Origin: Methylobacterium aquaticum
Lineage (GTDB): Bacteria > Pseudomonadota > Alphaproteobacteria > Rhizobiales > Beijerinckiaceae
Length of the DNA: 64,000 nucleotides
Assembly (NCBI RefSeq): GCF_016804325.1
Contig: NZ_CP043627.1
Span: 4,917,001-4,981,000 of the forward strand
Direction of reading: 5' to 3'
Below, piece by piece: positions 32,909-41,958 of this stretch. Positions within the stretch are counted from its first letter, which is position 1. The number at the start of each line of letters is the position of its first letter. The notes under the pieces are model-generated. The model saw nothing but the letters and a program-made list of their open reading frames with translations. It was not told where the DNA came from and did no database searches. The position numbers were made by a program, and so were the translations under genes.

Positions 32909-34129
32909 TCAGCCGACCTTCTGCATCGGCACGATGTTGTGCAGCGTGCGGTCGGCGTTGTCGAAGAAGCGGCGGATGTTGCGGGCCGCCTGGCGGATGC
33001 GCTGCTCGTTCTCGACCAGCGCGATCCGCACGTAATCGTCGCCGTGCTCGCCGAAGCCGATGCCCGGAGCCACCGCCACGTCGGCCTTCTCGACCAGGAG
33101 CTTCGAGAATTCGAGGCTGCCGAGGCTCCGGAACCGCTCCGGGATCGGCACCCAGGCGAACATCGAGGCGGACGGCACCGGGATGTCCCAGCCGGTCTTC
33201 TGGAAGGCATCGACCATCGCGTCGCGGCGGCGGCGATAGGTGGCGCGCATCTCGTGGATGCAGTCCTCCGGGCCGTTGAGGGCGGCAGTGGCGGCGACCT
33301 GGATCGGCGTGAAGGCGCCGTAGTCGAGGTAGGACTTCACCCGGGTGAGCGCCGCCAGCAGCCGCTCGTTGCCGACGGCAAAGCCCATCCGCCAGCCGGC
33401 CATCGAGAAGGTCTTGGACAGGGAGGTGAACTCCACCGCCACGTCGATCGCGCCCGGCACCTGCAGGACCGAGGGCGGCGGGTTGTCGTCGTCGAAATAG
33501 ACCTCGGCATAGGCGAGGTCGGAGAGCAGGATCAGCTCGTGCTTCTTCGCGAAGGCGACGAGGTCGCGGTAGAAGTCGAGGGAGGCGACGTAGGCGGTCG
33601 GGTTCGAGGGGTAGCAGACCACCATCGCCACGGGCTTGGGGATCGAGTGCTGCATCGCCCGCTCGGCCGCCGGGAAGAAGGCGGGGGTCGGCTCGGCGGG
33701 GACCGAGCGGACCACGCCGCCCGCCATCAGGAAGCCGAAGGCGTGGATCGGGTAGCTCGGGTTGGGCACCAGCACCACGTCGCCCGGCGCCGTGATGGCC
33801 TGCGCCATGTTGGCGAAGCCCTCCTTGGAGCCGAGCGTCGCCACGACCTGCGTGTCGGGGTTGAGCGAGACGCCGAAGCGGCGCTGGTAGTAGTTCGCCT
33901 GGGCGCGGCGCAGGCCTGCGATGCCCTTCGAGGCCGAGTAGCGGTCGGTGCGCGGCTTGCCGGCGGTCTCGACCAGCTTCTCGATCACGTGGCGGGGCGC
34001 CTCGAGGTCCGGGTTGCCCATCCCGAGGTCGATGATGTCGGCGCCGTTGGCGCGGGCGGCGGCCTTGATCCGGTTGACCTGCTCGAAGACGTAGGGGGGC
34101 AGTCGCTTGATGCGGTGAAAATCGGTCAT
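32909..34129 (-). CDS. alaC: Alanine/aspartate-type aminotransferase
   Basis: This 406-residue PLP enzyme is very similar in motif content to AlaC (glutamate-pyruvate transaminase). The N-terminus RLPPYVFEQVNRIKAAAR, DIIDLGMGNPDLEAPRHVI and YSASKGIAGLRRA match. The PLP lysine lies in SLSKTFSMAGWRMGFAVGN. SMFAWVPIPERFR and VAVAPGIGFGEHGDDYVRIA complete the family pattern. It is often annotated LL-diaminopimelate aminotransferase in alphaproteobacteria; the AlaC-type body makes alanine synthesis from pyruvate the likeliest role. ATG 34129 is supported by family length. Confidence 0.88.
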   Translation of the reverse strand: MTDFHRIKRLPPYVFEQVNRIKAAARANGADIIDLGMGNPDLEAPRHVIEKLVETAGKPRTDRYSASKGIAGLRRAQANYYQRRFGVSLNPDTQVVATLGSKEGFANMAQAITAPGDVVLVPNPSYPIHAFGFLMAGGVVRSVPAEPTPAFFPAAERAMQHSIPKPVAMVVCYPSNPTAYVASLDFYRDLVAFAKKHELILLSDLAYAEVYFDDDNPPPSVLQVPGAIDVAVEFTSLSKTFSMAGWRMGFAVGNERLLAALTRVKSYLDYGAFTPIQVAATAALNGPEDCIHEMRATYRRRRDAMVDAFQKTGWDIPVPSASMFAWVPIPERFRSLGSLEFSKLLVEKADVAVAPGIGFGEHGDDYVRIALVENEQRIRQAARNIRRFFDNADRTLHNIVPMQKVG

Positions 34130-34248
34130 GGCCGGGTCCTGGATCGGCGCCGCCGCTGCGACGCGCGTGTCACAGATGCTGTCTAGAAGGGTTTTGGGGC
34201 GAGAGGAAGTTCGGGCGCCCGAACTTGCGTCACTCGCCCGGCGGGACC

Positions 34249-34629
34249 TTAGTTGGAGGGGGCTTGCGGCGGAGCCGGCGGCTTGACCGCGCCGCCGACC
34301 TTGGCGGCGTCGCGGCCCCGGACCTCGTTGCGCTGGCGGCTGGCGTCGAGCTCGGCCTCGAGCTGCTTCACCCCGGCGGCCGACTTGGCACGAGTCTCGC
34401 GGGGCGGGGCCGACTCGCCGACCGGCAGGAAGTCTCCGTTTCCGCGCCGGGACCGGGTCACGAAGTCCGGCGCCGCGACCTCCTTGGGGCCGAAACCCGC
34501 CGACTTGGCGGCGTCGCGCACCCCGGCGCCGTCGAGGACGCAACCGCCGGTGGAAAGAATGACCGCAAGGCAGACCAAGCATGTTGCAGTGCAACGAAGG
34601 GTGGGCGAAAGAGCGGGGAACGCGGGCAT
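34249..34629 (-). CDS. Putative lipoprotein, hypothetical
   Basis: This 126-residue protein has a signal peptide ending LAVILSTGGC, a plausible lipobox (Cys30). The mature region is short and polar: DAAKSAGFGPKEVAAPDFV, then a low-complexity charged segment (VKQLEAELDASRQRNEVRG) with coiled-coil character, ending VKPPAPPQAPSN. No family is recognised. It is divergent from phaC. Confidence 0.65.
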   Translation of the reverse strand: MPAFPALSPTLRCTATCLVCLAVILSTGGCVLDGAGVRDAAKSAGFGPKEVAAPDFVTRSRRGNGDFLPVGESAPPRETRAKSAAGVKQLEAELDASRQRNEVRGRDAAKVGGAVKPPAPPQAPSN

Positions 34630-34775
34630 GACGTGAGGGGAACCTTGCGCGAGAGCACCGTGGCGATGAGGAAACCCGGTCCGGTCATCTGGCGGAACCG
34701 GCGGTTTGCGACGATATTTTGTCCGAAAGGCGGCTTGCTGCGGCGGGCCGTCGATAATGAGGGAGGAGAACGCGC

Positions 34776-36584
34776 GTGACATCTGAGAGGAGCACGGCGC
34801 CGGGTGCGCAGAGTCCGATCGCGGACGTGGAGGTCCTGTCGCGCAATGCGGGCCTGATGACCGAGCAGTTCAGCCGGGCGCTCGCCGCCTACGCCAAGCC
34901 CCTCGAGGCGGGCAAGCCGAACACGGCGCTCGCCGACTCGGTGACGGAAGTCGTGCGCACGCTCGGGACCGTGGCCGAGAAGTGGTTCACCGATCCCCAG
35001 AAGGCGCTGGAGGCCCAGAGCCTGATCGGCGGGCAGTTCCTGGCCCTGTGGGGCTCGACCCTCCAGCGCATGCAGGGCGAGACCGTGACGCCGGTCGCCC
35101 TGCCCGACCCCAAGGACAAGCGCTTCGCCGCCCCCGAATGGACGACGAACCCGGTCTTCGACTTCCTCAAGCAGGGCTACCTGATCACCAGCCGCTGGGC
35201 CGAGGTGCTGGTCGACGAGGCCGAGGGGCTCGACGACCATACCCGCGCCAAGGCGCAGTTCTATGTCCGGCAGATCTCCGGCGCGATGTCGCCGTCGAAC
35301 TTCGTGGCGACCAACCCCGAACTCATCCGCGAGACCTTCCGGGAGAACGGCGCCAACCTCGTGCGCGGCATGAAGATGCTGGCCGAGGACGTCGAGGCCG
35401 GCGGCGGCGAATTGCGCGTGCGCCAGACCGACCAGGGCCAGTTCAAGGTCGGGGTCAATATGGCCAACACCCCGGGCGAGGTGGTGTTCCGCAACGACCT
35501 GATCGAGCTGATCCAGTACGCGCCGCAGACCGACACGGTCTTCAAGCGCCCGCTCCTGATCGTGCCGCCCTGGATCAACAAGTTCTACATCCTCGATCTG
35601 AACAAGGACAAGAGCTACATCGGCTGGGCGGTCGCCCAGGGCCTGACGGTGTTCGTGATCTCCTGGGTCAACCCGGATGCGCGCCACGCCTCGAAGGATT
35701 TCGAGAGCTACATGCGCGAGGGCATCTTCTCGGCCCTGGAGGCGATCGAGCAGGCGACCGGCGAGCGCCAGGTCTCGGCGGTGGGCTACTGCGTCGGCGG
35801 GACGCTGCTCGCCGTCAGCCTCGCCTACATGGCGGCGGTGGGCGACGACCGCATCGCGAGCAGCACCTTCCTGACCACCCAGGTCGACTTCACCCATGCC
35901 GGCGACCTGAAGGTCTTCGTCGACGAGGCGCAGATCCGCTCGATCGAATCCGGCATGAAGGACCGCGGCTACCTCGAAGGCGCCAAGATGGCCAACGCCT
36001 TCAACATGCTGCGGCCGAACGACCTGATCTGGCCCTACGTCGTCAACAACTACCTGAAGGGCAAGGCGCCGCTGCCCTTCGACCTCCTGTACTGGAACTC
36101 CGACGCGACCCGGATGCCGGCCGCCAACCACTCGTTCTACTTGCGCAACTGCTACCTCGACAACAAGCTGTCGCGCGGCGAGATGGTGCTCGGCAACGTG
36201 CGCCTCGACCTCGGCAAGGTGACGGTGCCGGTGTTCAACCTCGCGACGCGGGAAGACCACATCGCCCCGGCCCTCTCGGTCTTCGAGGGCTGCCGTGCCT
36301 TCGGCGGCTCGGTCGACTACGTGCTGGCGGGTTCCGGCCACATCGCCGGCGTGGTCAACCCGCCGGCCAAGCCCAAATACGGGTACTGGACCGGCGGGCC
36401 GGCCCACGGCACGCTCCAGGACTGGATCGCGGCTGCGACCGAGCACAAGGGCTCGTGGTGGCCCTACTGGCTGAGCTGGCTCGAATACCAGAATTCCGAG
36501 CGGGTGCCGGCGCGCCAGCCCGGCGGCGGGGTGCTGCCGTCTCTGGGCGCGGCGCCGGGGACCTACGTGCTCGAGAAGGCGTGA
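34776..36584 (+). CDS. phaC: Class I poly(3-hydroxyalkanoate) synthase
   Basis: PhaC polymerises (R)-3-hydroxyacyl-CoA, mainly 3-hydroxybutyryl-CoA, into storage granules. This 602-residue protein has the lipase-like box GYCVGG with catalytic Cys339, Asp494 in REDHIAP and His522 in GSGHIAG; these three complete the triad. [19 protein letters not shown] and WSSWLEY-like tail ([19 protein letters not shown]) are class I hallmarks. The GTG start is supported by GAGGGAGGAG. No phaA, phaB, phaR or phasin gene is adjacent, which matches the scattered pha genes of Methylobacterium. A perfect 17-bp hairpin follows the stop. Confidence 0.97.
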   Translation: MTSERSTAPGAQSPIADVEVLSRNAGLMTEQFSRALAAYAKPLEAGKPNTALADSVTEVVRTLGTVAEKWFTDPQKALEAQSLIGGQFLALWGSTLQRMQGETVTPVALPDPKDKRFAAPEWTTNPVFDFLKQGYLITSRWAEVLVDEAEGLDDHTRAKAQFYVRQISGAMSPSNFVATNPELIRETFRENGANLVRGMKMLAEDVEAGGGELRVRQTDQGQFKVGVNMANTPGEVVFRNDLIELIQYAPQTDTVFKRPLLIVPPWINKFYILDLNKDKSYIGWAVAQGLTVFVISWVNPDARHASKDFESYMREGIFSALEAIEQATGERQVSAVGYCVGGTLLAVSLAYMAAVGDDRIASSTFLTTQVDFTHAGDLKVFVDEAQIRSIESGMKDRGYLEGAKMANAFNMLRPNDLIWPYVVNNYLKGKAPLPFDLLYWNSDATRMPAANHSFYLRNCYLDNKLSRGEMVLGNVRLDLGKVTVPVFNLATREDHIAPALSVFEGCRAFGGSVDYVLAGSGHIAGVVNPPAKPKYGYWTGGPAHGTLQDWIAAATEHKGSWWPYWLSWLEYQNSERVPARQPGGGVLPSLGAAPGTYVLEKA

Positions 36585-36589
36585 GATGA

Positions 36590-36627
36590 GAAGAGAGCCC
36601 CCGGGAGTGGTCCCGGGGGCTCTCTTC
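36590..36627 (+). terminator. Perfect 17-bp hairpin after phaC
   Basis: GAAGAGAGCCCCCGGGA pairs completely with its complement across a GTGG loop, starting 6 bases after the phaC stop. It lacks a T-tract on either side, so it may stabilise mRNA or act as a bidirectional barrier rather than a classical terminator. Confidence 0.75.
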
Positions 36628-36700
36628 CAAAACGACGTGAAGGATATCGATACGGCTGCGCCAATCGACGGGACTTCGGGACCGAAGACCCGCCGACGAC

Positions 36701-37774
36701 CTAGATCGCGCGCTTCGGCGCGGCCTGCAGGAAATCCTGGAGCTGCTGCTTGTAGAACCGGGCGAAGGCCGTGGTGCCGTGCCCGGTGGTCTCGGCGCTG
36801 GCCGGGATCAGGTAGAGGCGCCCGGTCTTCAGCCGCTTCATTTCGCGCTCCATGATCCCCGTCTCGGGCGGGTTGCGCTCGTCATCCGCCGAGTTGATCG
36901 CCAGGACGGGCGCTTCGATCGTCTCGAGGCCCGGGGAGGGATTGTAGCCGCGCGACGAATCCCACTGGTAGATGTAGTCGTTGGCATCCGCGCTGAACGG
37001 CTGGTTCAGGCGCGCATCCACCAGCTTGTCGGCCAGCGCCCCGGTCGGCGCCTGCTTCTGCAGGGCGAGCGTGCCGCCGCTGGTGGCCAGGGCGAAGAAC
37101 ACGTTGGCGACCCGCAGGGATGGCGGCTGCGTCGTGTACTCGCCGTTCGCGTAGGCCGGGTCGCGCCGGATGGTCTCGGTCAGCAGCCGGCGCATGATCC
37201 AGTTGCGGCTTCCCATCTCGCTCGGTTGCGCCGCCATCGGGACGAGGGCGTCCATGTACCCGGGATGCTTCACGCCCAGGATCCAGGCATGCATCCCGCC
37301 CATCGAGTTGCCGATGACCAGGCGGACGTGGTTGAGGCCGAGATGCTCCTTGAGCAGCCGGTACTGCGCCTCCGCCATGTCGTCGTAGTTGTAGCGCGGG
37401 AACTTCGCCTTCAATCCGTCCGACGGCTTGGACGATCGTCCGTGGCCGATCGCGTCCGGGATGACGATGTAATACTTGGCCGCGTCGAGCGGCTGGCCGG
37501 GGCCGAACAGCTCGCCGGCGAATCCCGGCGTCAGCATGCTGGCGGCCGAGCCGGTGGTGCCGTGCAGGACGACCACCGGTTCTCCCTTCGGATCCCCGAT
37601 CGTGGTGTAGTGCAGGCGCAGCTCCGGCAGGACGTCGCCGGTGTGGAACTTGAAGTCCTTGATCGTCCAGTCGCCTTCCTTGGGCGCCGGGTAGTCGGCG
37701 GCGAGGGCCGCGAGGGCGATCAGCGACAGGGCCGCGCCCGCTGCCGCGGTGCGCAGCAGCCTCAAGGCTCGCAT
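36701..37774 (-). CDS. Secreted alpha/beta hydrolase (MetX/homoserine acetyltransferase-like)
   Basis: This 357-residue protein has a signal peptide (LRTAAAGAALSLIALAALA). The fold is alpha/beta hydrolase of the MetX-like group: LHYTTIGDPKGEPVVVLHGT, DAIGHGRSSKPSDGL, the nucleophile in VIGNSMGGMHAW, and acid/His residues in INSADDERNPPETG and ETTGHGTTAFARFY. Unlike true MetX it is exported, so homoserine acetylation is unlikely; an extracytoplasmic ester or acyl substrate is more plausible. ATG 37774 has GGAGGAAA just upstream. It is convergent with phaC. Confidence 0.85.
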   Translation of the reverse strand: MRALRLLRTAAAGAALSLIALAALAADYPAPKEGDWTIKDFKFHTGDVLPELRLHYTTIGDPKGEPVVVLHGTTGSAASMLTPGFAGELFGPGQPLDAAKYYIVIPDAIGHGRSSKPSDGLKAKFPRYNYDDMAEAQYRLLKEHLGLNHVRLVIGNSMGGMHAWILGVKHPGYMDALVPMAAQPSEMGSRNWIMRRLLTETIRRDPAYANGEYTTQPPSLRVANVFFALATSGGTLALQKQAPTGALADKLVDARLNQPFSADANDYIYQWDSSRGYNPSPGLETIEAPVLAINSADDERNPPETGIMEREMKRLKTGRLYLIPASAETTGHGTTAFARFYKQQLQDFLQAAPKRAI

Positions 37775-37857
37775 GGGGTTTCCTCCGCAAAATCGTTTGT
37801 TGTTGGAAGAGCGCCGGGTGACCGCCCTGGCGAGGATCGGGCTCCCGGCTCGTACAG

Positions 37858-37899
37858 GCAACGGGCAACGGGCAACGAGCAACGAGCAACGAGCAACGG
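37858..37899. repeat. 7-bp tandem repeat (six units)
   Basis: GCAACGG/GCAACGA is repeated six times without interruption (37858-37899). It sits in the gap between divergent genes, upstream of the hydrolase and antiporter. The unit is of a type prone to slippage, so copy number may vary between strains and might affect the promoter. Confidence 0.9.
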
Positions 37900-38065
37900 G
37901 CGCTTGCCCTCGCCGACCGCCTTGACGGTGTTTCAGGAACCGGTCAAGCGCGCCCCGGTTGACGCTCGCTCGAAGCGAGAGGACACGAGAGACCCGCGTG
38001 CGAGAAACCAGCGTCCCTGCGTCCTCCCCTCACCCCGGGCTTCTCCTCCCGACGGGCTCGGCCGC

Positions 38066-40252
38066 ATGAGGACGGCGCTCCTCGTCGTCGCGCTGCTCGC
38101 CGCCGGCACCGCCCACGCCGCCGGAATCGGCTCGGGCGGCGGCCCGTCCGAGGTGGTGCTCGTCGTCCAGATCGTCCTGCTCCTCACCGTCGGGCGCCTG
38201 CTCGGCGAGGCGATGCTGCGGATCGGGCAGCCGGCGGTGATGGGCCAGCTCTTGGCCGGCATCCTGCTCGGCCCCTCCTTCCTCGGGGCTTTGTGGCCGG
38301 ACGCGCAACATTGGCTGTTTCCGCCCGGCCGCGACCAGAAGGCGCTCCTCGACGGCATCGCCCAGCTCGGCATCCTGCTCCTGCTGCTGATGACCGGCAT
38401 GGAGACCGACCTCGCCCTGGTGCGCAAGGTCCGGCGCGCGGCGCTCAGCGTCTCGGTCACCGGCGTCGCGGTGCCGTTCGGCTGCGGCTTCCTGCTCGGC
38501 TGGTTCCTGCCCGAGGCGATGCTGCCGCATCCGGAACTGCGCCTCGTCACCGCGCTCTTCCTCGGCACCGCGCTCGCGATCTCGTCGGTCAAGATCGTCG
38601 CCATGGTGGTGCGCGAGATGAACTTCCTGCGCCGCAACGTCGGCCAGGTCATCGTCGCCTCGGCGATCATCGACGACACGATCGGCTGGGTCATCATCGC
38701 GGTCATCTTCAGCCTGGCGCAGGCCGGCACGATCGACCCGTGGGAGGTCGGCCGCAGCCTTGCCGGCACCCTGGCCTTCCTCGGGCTCAGCCTCACGGTC
38801 GGGCGCCGCCTCGTCTTCTGGCTGATCCGCTGGGCCAACGACTCGCTGCGCAGCGAGGCCGCGGTGATCACCGCGATCCTGGTGCTGATGGGGGTGCTGG
38901 CGCTGATCACGCAGGCCATCGGCGTGCATACGGTGCTCGGCGCCTTCGTGGCCGGCCTTCTCGTCGGCCAGTCTCCGATCCTGACGAAGCGCATCGACGA
39001 GCAGCTGCGCGGCGTCGTCACCGCCCTGTTCGCGCCGATCTTCTTCGGGCTCGCCGGCCTGAGCGCCGACCTCACCATCCTGCGCGACCCCCGCCTCCTG
39101 CTCCTCACCCTCGGGCTCATCGCCATCGCGAGCCTCGGCAAGTTCGCCGGCGCCTTCGCGGGCGGGCTGCTCGGGGGCCTGCGGCGGTCGGAATCCCTGG
39201 CGCTCGCCTGCGGCATGAATGCCCGCGGCTCGACCGAGGTGATCGTCGCCTCGATCGGGCTCGGCATGGGGGCGCTGAGCCAGGACCTGTTCACGATGAT
39301 CGTCGCCATGGCGTTGATCACCACCCTGGCGATGCCGCCGACCCTGCGCTGGGCGCTCCACCGCCTGCCGCTCAAGGGCGAGGAGAAGGAGCGGCTGGAG
39401 CGCGAGGCGGCGGAGGAGAGCGGCTTCGTCGCCAATCTCGAACGCCTGCTCGTCGCCGCCGATGACGGCCCGAAGGGTCGCTTCGCCGCGCGGCTCGCCG
39501 GCCTCGTCGCCGGCTCGCGCGGCATGCCGGTCACGGTGGTGCGGCTGGGCGCCGCGACGGACGAGGCCGTCCTGTCGGGCGCGGTGACGGAGGCGGCGCG
39601 GGGCGCCCGGCAGGGAACGGACGACGAGGACGCCGCGGCGGTCGAGGTGACGGAACTCGCCCGCGAGGCGCCCGCCGCGGAGGTCGTGGGCGAGGAGGCC
39701 GCCAAGGGCTACGATCTCCTGATCGTCGGCATCGATCCGACGGTGGCGCCCGATGGCGGGCTCGCCGACGCGGTGGCGCAGGCCGCGGAGCGCTTCGACG
39801 GACCGCTCGCCATCACGGCGGCGCGGGGGTCGCACAGCCGGGACCCGGAGCGGGCCGCCCTGTCGGTCCTGGCGGTGATCGACGGCACCCGGGCCGCCCG
39901 GCGCGGCGCCGAGATCGCCGTGACCCTGGCCCGCGGCGCGAGTGCGCCGTTGACGGTGCTGTTCCTCTCGCAGGCCGCCGGGACCCGGCGCCTCACCGGT
40001 TTGGCCCAAGGCGATTCGGAGGCGCTGCGCGACGTGCTCGATCTCGCCGAGCAGGCGGGCCTACGGGTGCGGACGCAGGTGCGCGCCACGCGGGCGCTCG
40101 AGCGCGAGATCCTGCGCCAGGCCCGGGCCGGCGATCACGACTTGATCGTGATGGGGGTCACCCGCCGTTCCGGCGAGGGGGCGGCCTTCGGCCCCCTGGC
40201 GGAAACGGTGCTGGAGGCGTCCGACCGGTCGGTGCTGTTTCTGGCGAGCTGA
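38066..40252 (+). CDS. CPA2-family cation/proton antiporter with two C-terminal USP domains
   Basis: This 728-residue protein has an N-terminal signal-like segment, then about 12 membrane helices (ILLGPSFLGALWP, TALFLGTALAISSVKIVAMV, IGVHTVLGAFVAGLLVGQSP, GMNARGSTEVIVASIGLGM), matching CPA2 (KefB/GerN-like) antiporters up to about residue 430. Residues about 458-590 and 597-728 are two universal-stress-protein-like domains (LLVAADDGP; ALSVLAVIDGT; DHDLIVMGVTRRSGEG, GPLAETVLEASDRSVLFLAS). USP domains usually bind ATP, so transport may be regulated by cytoplasmic nucleotide. No KefF or TrkA-N domain was seen. The ATG 38066 keeps the first helix intact. Confidence 0.9.
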   Translation: MRTALLVVALLAAGTAHAAGIGSGGGPSEVVLVVQIVLLLTVGRLLGEAMLRIGQPAVMGQLLAGILLGPSFLGALWPDAQHWLFPPGRDQKALLDGIAQLGILLLLLMTGMETDLALVRKVRRAALSVSVTGVAVPFGCGFLLGWFLPEAMLPHPELRLVTALFLGTALAISSVKIVAMVVREMNFLRRNVGQVIVASAIIDDTIGWVIIAVIFSLAQAGTIDPWEVGRSLAGTLAFLGLSLTVGRRLVFWLIRWANDSLRSEAAVITAILVLMGVLALITQAIGVHTVLGAFVAGLLVGQSPILTKRIDEQLRGVVTALFAPIFFGLAGLSADLTILRDPRLLLLTLGLIAIASLGKFAGAFAGGLLGGLRRSESLALACGMNARGSTEVIVASIGLGMGALSQDLFTMIVAMALITTLAMPPTLRWALHRLPLKGEEKERLEREAAEESGFVANLERLLVAADDGPKGRFAARLAGLVAGSRGMPVTVVRLGAATDEAVLSGAVTEAARGARQGTDDEDAAAVEVTELAREAPAAEVVGEEAAKGYDLLIVGIDPTVAPDGGLADAVAQAAERFDGPLAITAARGSHSRDPERAALSVLAVIDGTRAARRGAEIAVTLARGASAPLTVLFLSQAAGTRRLTGLAQGDSEALRDVLDLAEQAGLRVRTQVRATRALEREILRQARAGDHDLIVMGVTRRSGEGAAFGPLAETVLEASDRSVLFLAS

Positions 40253-40473
40253 AAACCTGTTTGGCCGATCGGTGGATTTTCTCCCCTCCGCGACCTCATC
40301 CTGAGGTGTTAGTCGATTGAAGATCGACTGACCTCGAAGGAGGGCTCCAGCTATCGCTGAGATTTCTGGAGCCCTCCTTCGAGGCCGCTACGCGGCACCT
40401 CAGGATGAGGTTGTGGGATGGACAGGAATTTTCACCACGGTGCAGCCCGAGCAAGTCGAACAGGCTCTGAGAG
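40249..40473. repeat. Family A nested palindromic element, copy 4 (complete)
   Basis: The left end CTGAAAACCTGTTTGGCC is joined directly to the antiporter stop codon (TGA 40250-40252). The core ACCTCATCCTGAGGTG and CACCTCAGGATGAGGT and the hairpin AGTCGAT-tgaag-ATCGACT are present. The right end CAAGTCGAACAGGCTCTGAGAG (40452-40473) mirrors the left one. Confidence 0.85.
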
Positions 40474-40489
40474 AACAATGAGCCGACGC

Positions 40490-40963
40490 TCAATTCCGGT
40501 CGTCCGGCAAGGACGGCAGCGGCTGCACCGCGATCCCCTCCTCCATGAGCGAGCGCGCCTCGTTGAGGCTCGCCTCGCCGTAGATCGCCCGCTGCTCGGC
40601 CTCGCCGTAATGCATCTTCCGGGCTTCCGTCGCGAAATTCTCGCCGACATGGTCGGCGGTGCGGGCGACGTGCTCGTGCAGGGCGCGGATCATCGCGCGC
40701 AGCTGCCGCTCGGGCTCCGAGACCAGGCTGACCGGCGCCTCCGCCGGCGCAGGCGTCGCAGGTACGCTCGGCGCCTCGACCGGAGCCGGCAGTGTCGCCG
40801 CGCGGCCGAGCGAGGGCGCCATGATCTGCTTGGCCACCTTCGGGCTGTTGCAGAACGGACAGGTCACGAAGCCGGCCCGGACCTGCTCGTCGTAGGACTC
40901 GCTCGACGGGAACCAGCTCTCGAAGCTGTGGCCGGACTCGCAGGACAGGGCGTAGCGGATCAT
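40490..40963 (-). CDS. DUF1178 family protein (zinc-ribbon-like)
   Basis: This 157-residue protein starts MIRYALSCESGHSFESWFPS, the DUF1178 signature, followed by FVTCPFCNSPKVAKQIMAPS; the CxxC pair with the earlier cysteine resembles a zinc ribbon. The C-terminus (RTADHVGENFATEARKMHYG, AIYGEASLNEARSLMEEGI) is also conserved. Its function is unknown. It is the last gene of a leftward group grxC-nitrilase-DUF1178, an arrangement common in Hyphomicrobiales. Confidence 0.92.
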   Translation of the reverse strand: MIRYALSCESGHSFESWFPSSESYDEQVRAGFVTCPFCNSPKVAKQIMAPSLGRAATLPAPVEAPSVPATPAPAEAPVSLVSEPERQLRAMIRALHEHVARTADHVGENFATEARKMHYGEAEQRAIYGEASLNEARSLMEEGIAVQPLPSLPDDRN

Positions 40964-41057
40964 GGGGAGGATATCGGTGGCCGGGCGCGCATTTGCGAGG
41001 GTCTCGCGATTCCGCGAACCCTCGGTGTGGCGGAAATCCGGCCGCAAGGGAAGCCCG

Positions 41058-41897
41058 TCAGGCGCCGGCCGTCTCGACCACCACCGGGCGGGCATGGCGC
41101 AGGGCCGGGATGCGGGCGCGGGCATCCGCCACCAGGGCCATGTCGATCTCGGCCAGGATCACGCCGGGTTCGTTGCCGTCGCACTCGGCCAAAACCCGGC
41201 CCCAGGGATCGACGATGAGCGAGTGGCCGTAGGTCTCGCGCCCGTCCTCGTGCCGGCCACCCTGCGCCGCCGAGATCATGAACGAGCCGGTCTCGATCGC
41301 CCGGGCGCGCTGGAGCACGTGCCAATGCGCCTCACCGGTCTGGCGGGTGAAGGCGGCGGGCGCCGACAGGATCTCGGCCCCGGCCTCGGCCAGCGCCCGG
41401 TAGAGGGCGGGAAAGCGCACGTCGTAGCAGATCGCGACGCCGAGCCGGCCCCAGGGCAGGTCGGTCACGACGGCCCGGGCGCCGCCGGTATAGGTGGCCG
41501 ATTCGCGGTAGCTCTCGCCGTTCGGCAGGTCGACGTCGTAGAGGTGGAGCTTGTCGTAAGCCGCGGAGATCGCGCCCTTGCGGTCGATCACGAAGGCGCG
41601 GTTGGCGACCTTGTCGCCATTCTTCACCGCGAGCGAGCCGACATGGACCACGACGCCCCGCTCTCGGGCGACGTCGCGGAGCGCCCCGAGGGTCGAATCG
41701 TGCTCGGGCTCGCGGATTTTCTCGAAAAGGCTCGGCCGGTCGCGCTCGAGGAGTGAGGTCATCTCGGGCGTCTGCACGTACTGCGCGCCGCGTTCCGCCG
41801 CCTCGCGGATGCCCGTCACCGCGGCATCGCGGTTCTGCGCGGGGTCGCGGCCGGAGCGCATCTGCACGCAGGCGGCGACGAAGCGGGGAGCGGTCAT
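41058..41897 (-). CDS. Carbon-nitrogen hydrolase (Nit/omega-amidase-like)
   Basis: This 279-residue nitrilase-superfamily protein has the catalytic triad Glu in YVQTPEMTSLLE, Lys in AAYDKLHLYDVDLP and Cys in GVAICYDVRFPALYR. It resembles Nit1/Nit2 proteins, which repair deaminated glutathione or hydrolyse alpha-ketoglutaramate. DVDLPNGESYRESATYTGG is typical of the group. It is between grxC and DUF1178, which supports a role in thiol or glutathione maintenance (inference). Confidence 0.9.
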   Translation of the reverse strand: MTAPRFVAACVQMRSGRDPAQNRDAAVTGIREAAERGAQYVQTPEMTSLLERDRPSLFEKIREPEHDSTLGALRDVARERGVVVHVGSLAVKNGDKVANRAFVIDRKGAISAAYDKLHLYDVDLPNGESYRESATYTGGARAVVTDLPWGRLGVAICYDVRFPALYRALAEAGAEILSAPAAFTRQTGEAHWHVLQRARAIETGSFMISAAQGGRHEDGRETYGHSLIVDPWGRVLAECDGNEPGVILAEIDMALVADARARIPALRHARPVVVETAGA

Positions 41898-41958
41898 GCG
41901 CGGGAACTCCGGGAAGGCCCGGCCAGCTTACGACGAGCGGCCGGCCCCCGCCAGAGGT

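Noticed and set aside
36779..38065. Forward frame extending the antiporter by 429 codons upstream
   Set aside because: It runs antisense through the alpha/beta hydrolase gene, which has a signal peptide, catalytic motifs and a good ribosome site on the other strand. The antiporter begins at 38066 before its first helix.
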